Below are positions 15,008 through 20,485 of a DNA stretch of 20,485 bases, piece after piece. The stretch is from contig JAKAJX010000201.1 of the NCBI GenBank assembly GCA_021824855.1, forward strand, positions 1-20,485, given 5' to 3'. Origin of the DNA: Bacteroidota bacterium (GTDB taxonomy: Bacteria; Bacteroidota; Bacteroidia; Chitinophagales; Chitinophagaceae). Position 1 is the first letter of the stretch; every line of letters begins with the position of its first letter. The position numbers and the translations under genes were made by a program. Below the pieces are notes generated by a model. The model was given only the letters and a program-made list of their open reading frames with translations, did not search any database and was not told the origin of the DNA.

Positions 15008-15766
15008 TTAGCCTTTAAACGCTCTAAGCCAATTCACTAATATGCCAGTACCAATTGCTAACACATAACTTATTAAAGTTCCTACTAAAACATATTCCGT
15101 TTGCTTCTTACTATTCATACGAATTATAGACTTGCCAGTTATTAAAAAGCCAATTGCCTGGTATTGCCCTAAGAGCACAAGAAAGAATATTATTACCCTT
15201 TCAAAAATCCCAATATATCTGCCTGCATTTTCTGCTTCTTGTTCATTCGCTGTTGAAGGTTCCGATTCCGGACTTTGTTTTGGCAATATCCCCTGTATAA
15301 AAAATTTGATTATAAATGATGCAGGCCATATCACAAATACCACTCCAATTATTATTAGCATTAACTTATAATCAGTCATGAGTTGATCAGCAACTTTATA
15401 AATTAGATACCGCTTCTTTACCAACAATAGCCATATCAAAAATACTGTTACCAAATGTGCTAATTGATCTATTATAAATGCCTTGAAATTTCTGCTTTTG
15501 TCAAATCTTATTTTTATTATATCAATTATAAGGTGCGATACGCCTCCTAGTATTGCTAACCATATAGACAATTTAAAGCCAGATGCTAACCAAAATCCAA
15601 GTGCAGCAATAAAACCATGTGCATATAGAAAAGATGAGTTGAATTGTTTTTGATACTTATCATCAACCAATTTTTTTGTTTGGAAAATAAAGTCAGTTGC
15701 AATATGTGCTAATAAAAGCCATAATAGCAATACTCCATCATTATAAGTAAACCACTCTTTATTCAT
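15008..15766 (-). CDS. DUF3307 membrane protein
   Basis: This 252-residue polytopic membrane protein has the DUF3307 marks. LLLAHIATDFIFQTKKL (about 17-33) gives His21, Asp25 and Gln29, and GGVSHLIIDIIKIRFDKSR (about 74-92) gives His78 and Asp82. IIDQLAHLVTVFLIW at 98-112 repeats the His/Asp theme inside a membrane helix. About six or seven membrane segments can be read, with a hydrophilic loop at 168-185. Its start overlaps the end of the SatD-like gene by 8 bases, so the two are translationally coupled and probably work together. The molecular function of DUF3307 is not known to me. Polar residues in the first helices suggest a channel or enzyme-like membrane site. Confidence 0.85.
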   Translation of the reverse strand: MNKEWFTYNDGVLLLWLLLAHIATDFIFQTKKLVDDKYQKQFNSSFLYAHGFIAALGFWLASGFKLSIWLAILGGVSHLIIDIIKIRFDKSRNFKAFIIDQLAHLVTVFLIWLLLVKKRYLIYKVADQLMTDYKLMLIIIGVVFVIWPASFIIKFFIQGILPKQSPESEPSTANEQEAENAGRYIGIFERVIIFFLVLLGQYQAIGFLITGKSIIRMNSKKQTEYVLVGTLISYVLAIGTGILVNWLRAFKG

Positions 15767-16445
15767 AAGTTTCTATTAGTTTATTCTCAATATGCTTTAC
15801 TGCAGTTTCAACTGCATACCATTTAGCAGATCTTGCTGCTTGATTCACTCCTGGTTGGCTAATGCTCATTATATTTGCCACCTCATCCTCCTTTTTGTTC
15901 TGCAGTTTATTTAATATAACTTCCGCTTGTCCTCCAAAATATTTTTGTATCAATGCATCTAGTAACAAAATCAATGGCCTTATTTCTTTAGTTAACTTTT
16001 TATCGTTTGCTTCTAATGCTAATTCGCTAAAGTTTGTTTTTAATTCAGCTAACCCCTCACTTGCTAATATAAAAGCTTCTCCATCTGATTCCGATAACTT
16101 CCTTTTTATAAAATCTGCAGTTCCTATCCCTACAGCAACTCTTACTCCTGCAAATCTTAATGAATTATTTATAGAATTATTATCATTAATGCGGTTAAAC
16201 TTATTTGCTTGTGTCTTCGTTTTTACAAAACATTTTATCATTAGTGCAATGCGTAAAACATACTTTATTTCTGCCGCTTCACATTGAAAGCTATCGCCCC
16301 CCGATTGCTCCACTTTCTTTATCCAGCCTCTTTCTTTAAGTGTTTTTAAAAACGATTGTATCTCGCTGTACAGAGCCTCCCTCGCTACAGCATCTATACG
16401 TCTTGAATTGATGACATCTCCTGTTATTATTCCATAAGTTTTCAT
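15759..16445 (-). CDS. SatD-like protein with cyclase-like marks and C-terminal HTH
   Basis: This 228-residue protein begins MKTYGIITGDVINSRRID, the pattern of SatD-family proteins. Three segments recall the nucleotide cyclase/GGDEF fold: an Asp in TGDV (Asp10), SGGDSFQCE at 48-56 (Asp51) and VRVAVGIGTAD at 101-111, followed by DGEAFILASEGLAEL. In class III cyclases and GGDEF enzymes two such Asp bind metal. This resemblance is my reading, not an established function. The C-end (about 185-222) is an HTH-like module: DEVANIMSISQPGVNQAARS then AKWYAVETAVKHIENKL. Being coupled to a DUF3307 membrane protein suggests a two-part signalling unit. Three operators upstream, one over the -7 box, point to repression, perhaps by the HTH of this protein. 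Confidence 0.8.
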   Translation of the reverse strand: MKTYGIITGDVINSRRIDAVAREALYSEIQSFLKTLKERGWIKKVEQSGGDSFQCEAAEIKYVLRIALMIKCFVKTKTQANKFNRINDNNSINNSLRFAGVRVAVGIGTADFIKRKLSESDGEAFILASEGLAELKTNFSELALEANDKKLTKEIRPLILLLDALIQKYFGGQAEVILNKLQNKKEDEVANIMSISQPGVNQAARSAKWYAVETAVKHIENKLIETYE

Positions 16446-16467
16446 ACTCTCTTAATTAACAATTACA

Positions 16468-16475
16468 CAAATATA
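16468..16475 (-). promoter_or_regulatory. -7 box of the SatD-DUF3307 operon
   Basis: On the minus strand this is TATATTTG, a perfect TAnnTTTG match, 22 bases before the satD-like start. Operator site A (16472-16492) overlaps it, so a protein bound there would block transcription. No clear TTTG -33 element is present. Confidence 0.65.
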
Positions 16476-16550
16476 AGCTTCAAAGATTATAATACCTATT
16501 TATAAGCTCTGAAACTTATAAACATTCATTATAAGCTTGTGAAATTATAA
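16472..16550. promoter_or_regulatory. Three tandem 21-bp operator sites, 29-bp period
   Basis: Sites at 16472-16492, 16501-16521 and 16530-16550 all read TATAAGCT, six variable bases, then ATTATAA or CTTATAA. Each is an imperfect palindrome, with outer arms TATAA and TTATA in every copy. Successive sites start exactly 29 bases apart. Their place just upstream of the SatD-like start, over its promoter, makes them very probable binding sites for a repressor. Confidence 0.85.
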
Positions 16551-16598
16551 TTAGACTTTGTTTATGTTTTATCTCCGTTACTACTCCCCAAAATCCAT

Positions 16599-16656
16599 GT
16601 ATCATTACGTATCGTTGTGTATCATTACGTATCATACTGTATCATTGCGTATCACC
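16599..16656 (+). repeat. Array of six 10-bp iteron-like repeats
   Basis: Five full units and one partial follow each other without gaps: GTATCATTAC, GTATCGTTGT, GTATCATTAC, GTATCATACT, GTATCATTGC and GTATCACC. The unit of 10 bp puts every GTATC on the same face of the helix, as in iterons of replication origins or arm sites of recombinases. It lies between the SatD operators and the replication-type operon at 16977-20474. Confidence 0.8.
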
Positions 16657-16976
16657 AAAATCACAATTTTTGTACTAAATAAAAATTAGTAACAGAATTG
16701 TAATAAGAAAATGGCTACTAAAGGCGAAAGAAGGCAAAGAAAAGCAAAAGAAATTCGCTGATAATCAGCAGAAACACTGTAAAACCTGCGTTTATTGTGA
16801 AGGGGTTATTTCCCGATACAGAAAGTAACTAATTGGCTTAAGTCTCCTATTTACAATGCTTTACGATAATACATAGCTTTCAAGGTACAAATGAGGTACA
16901 ATACAGTTCAGAAAATTCACTTTTGAGGGGTTAAACAGTTTTACTTTCCAATTTTAAAATTTCAGTACTTTCCAGT
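16657..16976. other. Gene-free spacer after the iteron array
   Basis: No real gene is evident in these 320 bases. AGGTACAA occurs at 16883-16890 and again at 16894-16901, and ACTTTCCA occurs twice between 16940 and 16975. A 16-codon frame from an ATG at 16711 (MATKGERRQRKAKEIR) is too short to support. As the array is next to it, this could be part of an origin or attachment region. Confidence 0.4.
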
Positions 16977-17603
16977 TCAGTATTTCAGCTTATCAAATAA
17001 GAGGTCGGGCAATGCTTCGGCTTGTTTTATTACTTTCATAATCCGTAAAAAACGCTTAGTTGGGTTGCCTTTGTACCAATGTTTAAAGTGCTTCGCTTGT
17101 AATTGGTCATATTCGTTGCCTTTGTATAACGGTTTCCATTTTCGGGTAGTCTGTCTTTCCCTTTTGCTTTCGGTTTGAATTTTATACATACAACCCCTGA
17201 ACGCTGAACGGTGGTAAAAATAGGTATCGGCTAAATATAGCTTTCGGCAACGCTTACCAGTATAGGGGCAAACGAAATACCAAACAACCCCTTTACCTAA
17301 ATTGGAAGGGTCTGAAACAAGTTGCACCCTGTAATTTATCGGGGCTTCGTTGCATTTGTAATCCAGTTCAATGTAAGGGCTTTCGGGTTCGGTGTTTACC
17401 CTTATTGAAATACTTGCTGTTTTGTTCCCGTTCCTGCTCCATGTAATTGCACCTTCTTTCCATTGGCAGGGGTTCAAATACCCTTGTTTTCTCAAAAAAG
17501 AAATATCTAACTGTAAACACTCATCGTATAGAGTCGGGTAAGTGTGAGGCTTTGGCATCTGAGATTTATTTTGGAAAATGAAACCTAAATTATTTGGGAA
17601 CAT
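16977..17603 (-). CDS. Hypothetical protein of 208 residues, last gene of the replication operon
   Basis: I cannot name this protein. It has a strand-rich centre with YLNPCQWKEGAITWSRNGNK and ASISIRVN, then PSNLGKGVVWYFVCPYTGKR and CRKLYLAD. The pair Cys in CPYTGKRC looks like half of a metal site, and no second pair is clear. The C-end (from about 150) is strongly basic and aromatic: WKPLYKGNEYDQ and KHFKHWYKGNPTKRFLRI, as in proteins that touch nucleic acid. The start at 17603 is 17 bases after the preceding gene. MPKPHTYPTLYDECL at 17558 is an alternative start. It is coded in the same G+C-richer style as the three genes before it and is likely an element-specific protein. Confidence 0.7.
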   Translation of the reverse strand: MFPNNLGFIFQNKSQMPKPHTYPTLYDECLQLDISFLRKQGYLNPCQWKEGAITWSRNGNKTASISIRVNTEPESPYIELDYKCNEAPINYRVQLVSDPSNLGKGVVWYFVCPYTGKRCRKLYLADTYFYHRSAFRGCMYKIQTESKRERQTTRKWKPLYKGNEYDQLQAKHFKHWYKGNPTKRFLRIMKVIKQAEALPDLLFDKLKY

Positions 17604-17620
17604 GATTTATTTCGTGCCAT

Positions 17621-18037
17621 TTACTCCAATGTGTTTAAATTGAAATAAGCCCCAGTTTCAAATTTTATAAACTCTTCATTGTCGCCTATTTCAACGCTTA
17701 TATTTTGGTCATTTATTTTTTGGTTCAATAGAACGGAAAGTTGTATTAGCTTTTCGGTTGAAACGTCCGATAAATCCCTTTTTTCTATTTCCTCAATTAC
17801 TTTCTTATAAGTTTTAAGCATAGCTTTTAAACGGGCTTGCTTGCCCATTTCAAGGGTTCTTACCGTATCATTTAACTGTATTGCCAAACCTTCATTTATA
17901 GCTGTTCGGGTTTCGGTTTCTTTATTCCATTCTACTAAATGGCTTTTATTTATTGAAAGGCTTTTTGAAATGGCTTCAAAACTTTGTCCTTCAATTCGCA
18001 TTGTAACAAACTTCTGCTTTTTAGTTTCTGTTTTCAT
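17621..18037 (-). CDS. Small HTH plus coiled-coil protein
   Basis: This 138-residue protein has an N-terminal helix-turn-helix-like segment at about 8-42: KFVTMRIEGQSFEAISKSLS then INKSHLVEWNKETE. It resembles the HTH of terminase small subunits and of some transposases. Residues 50-115 are helical and charged (LNDTVRTLEMGKQARLKAML, KTYKKVIEEIEKRD), probably a coiled coil for oligomers. The tail EEFIKFETGAYFNLNTLE is acidic. It starts 1 base after the primase-like stop (TGA, then ATG), so it is coupled to it. It may recognise repeats near the operon, but nothing in the sequence proves this. Confidence 0.7.
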   Translation of the reverse strand: MKTETKKQKFVTMRIEGQSFEAISKSLSINKSHLVEWNKETETRTAINEGLAIQLNDTVRTLEMGKQARLKAMLKTYKKVIEEIEKRDLSDVSTEKLIQLSVLLNQKINDQNISVEIGDNEEFIKFETGAYFNLNTLE

Positions 18038-18038
18038 A

Positions 18039-19361
18039 TCAATTCAAATTTGTGGTTAATACTTGTTTCAATTCCTTTAGTCGGTTGAGGTATGGTAAAA
18101 AGGTTCGTTTGCCGTTGTTCGCTTTCACGGTGGCAAAGTGGCTTTCAATAAATAGGGAACAGTTTGTTATCGTACTGCATTGGTTCAGCTTTAAGGGCTG
18201 GGTTGGTAGTGTAATTCCTGTAAAGTAGTTTTCAAGTTCGGTAATATCCTGTTCCCAGCTTTCGGGCTTCGGTTGTTCGGGCTTACTGAAATAGTAAACA
18301 GGTTCGGTTTGTTCAAATGCTTTCACCTCAACCAAAGGTTGAACGGCTGGGGGTGGTTCGGTGGCTTCGGGTTCAGGTAGGGCAAAGGCTTTGTAATCGT
18401 ATTTTATTAAATAGTCGGCAAGGTCAAACCCTTGTTTCCTTTCTGCTTCGGTGGCTTTACGTTCCAATAAATCGGAAACAGTAAATATTGCAAGGTGGGA
18501 AAGTTCCTTTGCTTTGTTGCTCCATTTTTCAAACCCGTTGAGGTCGGGAAATAGTGTAACCGTTCGCCCCTTTAGTATGCTGCACTTTTCAGCGTTCAGC
18601 CCGTCTTTACTCCCTGCTGCCAACCAAATGAACTGGGGCAAATAGACGCTGGCAATAATAGCCGTTTTTTCACTTTCTACTATGGCAACGGGTTTCAGTT
18701 TCCCGTCTTTGTGCCTTTCATTCAAACGGTGTTCACCAAAAAAGCATTGTTTGAAATCTGTAGTTTTTAAAGCTGTATGCACCCAGTAAACAGGTGGCTT
18801 GTTTGTTTTAACTCTTTTACAATCCTTACCAATTACTGAAACATCTGAATTTATTATTTCATACTGAATTATTTTACCCGTTCTTACTTTGCCCTGTGTA
18901 TCTATTTGCCAAAATACCGTTGCCCCGTTCCAATGTTTTGAGGTGGCAATAAAATAACAGCTTACCAGTTGACTGGCAAGCTCAACCCCGAACAGGTTAA
19001 TAAGGAACTGTACAAAGTGGTTCGTTTCAAATGCTTTGGGGTTCAGGCTGGCTTTAAATACCTCAACGGGAATAAATGAAACGGACTTTGGTTGAGGTGT
19101 AACAGGTCTGGGCTTGTATGCTTTGGGCTGGGGTGCATCAAATGAAATATTGTTATCCTGAAAATATTGTTTCGGGGTGTAGTGGTAACCGCAATTACTT
19201 TCACGGTTGCACCTGCCAACGGTTGCGTGTATGTGTTCGCCTGTTTCCGTATCAATGTAAAGCGAAAAGGTTTTATCCCTTTGTTGGCAACTGGGGCAAC
19301 GATAACGGGTATTCATTCCCTTGTATGGTTCTAATATGTATCGGTGTTCCTTCATTTTCAA
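18039..19361 (-). CDS. Primase-like protein with zinc ribbon and toprim-like domain (DUF6371-like)
   Basis: In this 440-residue protein the N-end has a zinc site of four Cys: CPSC at 22-25, then Cys51 and Cys57 in RCNRESNCGYHYTPKQYF, as in DnaG-type primases and DUF6371-like proteins. Residues about 222-300 resemble a toprim domain: VAIVESEKTAIIASV has the Glu (Glu229), WLAAGSKDGL follows, and TLFPDLNGFEKW holds the Asp (Asp273). The C-end is Pro- and Glu-rich (about 335-375), probably a flexible linker, and then helical. By these parts it should make primers for replication of the element. It stands second in a four-gene operon behind a RepA-like ATPase, separated by a repeat array. Confidence 0.82.
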   Translation of the reverse strand: MKMKEHRYILEPYKGMNTRYRCPSCQQRDKTFSLYIDTETGEHIHATVGRCNRESNCGYHYTPKQYFQDNNISFDAPQPKAYKPRPVTPQPKSVSFIPVEVFKASLNPKAFETNHFVQFLINLFGVELASQLVSCYFIATSKHWNGATVFWQIDTQGKVRTGKIIQYEIINSDVSVIGKDCKRVKTNKPPVYWVHTALKTTDFKQCFFGEHRLNERHKDGKLKPVAIVESEKTAIIASVYLPQFIWLAAGSKDGLNAEKCSILKGRTVTLFPDLNGFEKWSNKAKELSHLAIFTVSDLLERKATEAERKQGFDLADYLIKYDYKAFALPEPEATEPPPAVQPLVEVKAFEQTEPVYYFSKPEQPKPESWEQDITELENYFTGITLPTQPLKLNQCSTITNCSLFIESHFATVKANNGKRTFLPYLNRLKELKQVLTTNLN

Positions 19362-19370
19362 TTTTTTATC

Positions 19371-19424
19371 TGTAACATCTGTAACACTTGTAACAGGGTG
19401 TTACACTTGTTACAGCGTGTTACA
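19371..19424. repeat. Three direct and three inverted TGTAACA motifs
   Basis: TGTAACA begins at 19371, 19380 and 19389 (9-bp steps), and its reverse complement TGTTACA at 19399, 19408 and 19418 (steps of 9 and 10). A GGG lies between the halves. The array covers the 3' end of the ATPase gene and the gap before the primase gene. It can fold into a long imperfect hairpin or bind protein in phase, as an origin or autoregulatory site would. Confidence 0.8.
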
Positions 19425-20474
19425 GTCCTTTAAAATTCTACTTACTTTCATGTGAGAAATACCCAGTTCAGCCCCTATTTCCCGAAGGCTTCGCCCTTGC
19501 TGCTTTAGTTCGCTTACCTTTTCGTTCAGGTTTTCTTTGTCCTTTTCGGTGTGCTGTTTCAGGTGTTCCCATTCCTTACCGAAATTCACAAACTCAAACA
19601 ATAGGAAATTGTGGGGCTTATCAATTTGACAAACACAAACATTTTCAGCATCGTAAATTTGTTCTGTGTTCCGTTGCTTAATTTGTTTCAGGTAGCGTAA
19701 ATTTTTGTCGCTGTGGCTTTCACCGATTGAAAAGGAACTATCACAAAAGTTTATTAGCATCTTACTGCCTTGTAAATCATTTCGGGTAATTGGTTTTGAT
19801 AAATCCCTTTTAGGTGTGTGTGCAAGTGCCAAAATAGAAAGCCCGTATTTGTTTTTTAATGCTTTCAAATGTTTCATTAAGGGTAAAGCATCTTTAGCCT
19901 TTTCAGTTTCGTTTTTTAGGTAAGTGAGGTTATCAATGATTAAAACCTTTGCCCCTGTTTCCGTAATGCTTCGTTCCAAAGAATAGTTGAGGTAATCCTC
20001 AAAGGTTTGGGCTTCGGGTATAGTGGCATCGGGGTTTATTTCTACCCGTATAAAGTTGTAATCAAAGTTGTAATGCTGTTCAAACTTTATTGAATATCTG
20101 TTTTCAAATTGTTTGTCGCTTAACTCAAAATCAAAATACAAAATTGGTTGCTTTGGTGTTTCCAATTTAAATCCCCGTATTTGTTCGCCCCTGCTTATAC
20201 TGTTACCGATTTGCACGGCTAAAATTGACTTACCTAAATTAGTGTCGGCAAACAAAATACATAATTCACCCTCAAACCAAAATTCACCAAAAAGCATTTG
20301 CGGAATAGGTCGGGTTTTCGCTTGTTCAATCCAACGGCTGGCTGTTTTAACTGTGAACAGTCCTTTACTTTCTTTGGCTTCATTGCCTTGCTTTAAAAGT
20401 TGTTCAGTTTCGGCTTTAATATCCTCAACCCCGATACCGTATTTTTCAAATTCAAAGTTTGTTTTCAGTTCCAT
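19410..20474 (-). CDS. RepA-like AAA ATPase (DnaB/KaiC type) with C-terminal HTH
   Basis: This 354-residue protein has a RecA-fold ATPase core like plasmid RepA helicases (AAA_25). Walker A is ADTNLGKS at 76-83 (Lys82). A strand with FDFELSD follows near 114-120, then Walker B KVLIIDN at 176-182 (Asp181) and LSILALAHTPKRD at 212-224 with a sensor-like His. Arg and Lys in ITRNDLQGSKMLINFCD and LKQIKQRN fit the hexameric family. The C-end (about 318-350) is a helix-turn-helix, VSELKQQGRSLREIGAELGI then SHMKVSRILKD, which should bind DNA. It is the first gene of the operon with the primase-like gene. Its upstream control region lies beyond the right edge. It probably unwinds DNA at the origin of the element. 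Confidence 0.85.
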   Translation of the reverse strand: MELKTNFEFEKYGIGVEDIKAETEQLLKQGNEAKESKGLFTVKTASRWIEQAKTRPIPQMLFGEFWFEGELCILFADTNLGKSILAVQIGNSISRGEQIRGFKLETPKQPILYFDFELSDKQFENRYSIKFEQHYNFDYNFIRVEINPDATIPEAQTFEDYLNYSLERSITETGAKVLIIDNLTYLKNETEKAKDALPLMKHLKALKNKYGLSILALAHTPKRDLSKPITRNDLQGSKMLINFCDSSFSIGESHSDKNLRYLKQIKQRNTEQIYDAENVCVCQIDKPHNFLLFEFVNFGKEWEHLKQHTEKDKENLNEKVSELKQQGRSLREIGAELGISHMKVSRILKDCNTL

Positions 20475-20485
20475 ATCAAAACAAT

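Noticed and set aside
16472..16550. Possible tiny CRISPR array (three 21-bp repeats with 8-bp spacers)
   Set aside because: Spacers of 8 bp are far too short, the repeats are imperfect palindromes overlapping a promoter, and no cas gene is present. An operator cluster explains it better.
16711..16761. 16-codon frame starting MATKGERR
   Set aside because: Too short, no clear promoter, and no support other than an ATG in AT-rich DNA. It could be the stump of an interrupted gene, but nothing shows this.

Overview
The window looks like an accessory island in the chromosome (or a large element) of a Bacteroidota bacterium. The evidence is AT-rich DNA, TAnnTTTG-type -7 promoter boxes, almost no Shine-Dalgarno sequences, and protein families typical of that phylum: BT4734/VirE-N plus DUF3987 primase-helicase, RadC-like JAB proteins, SAM_5-type tyrosine integrases and DUF6371-like primases. 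I see no rRNA, tRNA or CRISPR array.

Layout. (1) 1-4852, minus: a Wadjet anti-plasmid defence operon, jetA-jetB-jetC. The left edge cuts jetC, and jetD is expected beyond it. (2) 5115-6334, minus: a secreted protein with a TonB C-terminal domain, apparently split by a one-base frameshift near 6142-6145. (3) 6379-7390: an Xre regulator with palindromic operators, an unknown small protein, a shared bidirectional terminator and a short VOC-like protein whose start codon adjoins a predicted leader hairpin. (4) 7603-8205: a HicA-HicB toxin-antitoxin pair with a perfect 20-bp palindrome next to the hicA start. (5) 8661-14993: a mobile-element block with an unknown 344-residue protein, a HTH_17 protein, a primase-helicase, a tyrosine integrase, a zinc-finger/HTH protein and a RadC-like JAB protein. 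Two triplets of 9-bp repeats lie in inverted orientation around the primase module. (6) 15008-16550, minus: a SatD-like plus DUF3307 membrane-protein operon controlled by three 21-bp imperfect palindromes spaced exactly 29 bp apart. (7) 16599-20474: an array of six 10-bp repeats, then a four-gene minus-strand replication-type operon (RepA-like ATPase, zinc-ribbon/toprim primase, HTH protein, unknown protein). Between its first two genes lies an array of three direct and three inverted TGTAACA motifs. This last block has visibly higher G+C than the rest.

How the parts fit: the island combines plasmid defence (Wadjet), a toxin-antitoxin pair and at least two replication/integration modules, so it is probably a layered insertion hotspot. 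The most interesting under-described parts are the SatD-DUF3307 operon, whose SatD protein carries nucleotide-cyclase/GGDEF-like sequence marks, and the short phased repeat arrays next to each replication or integration module.
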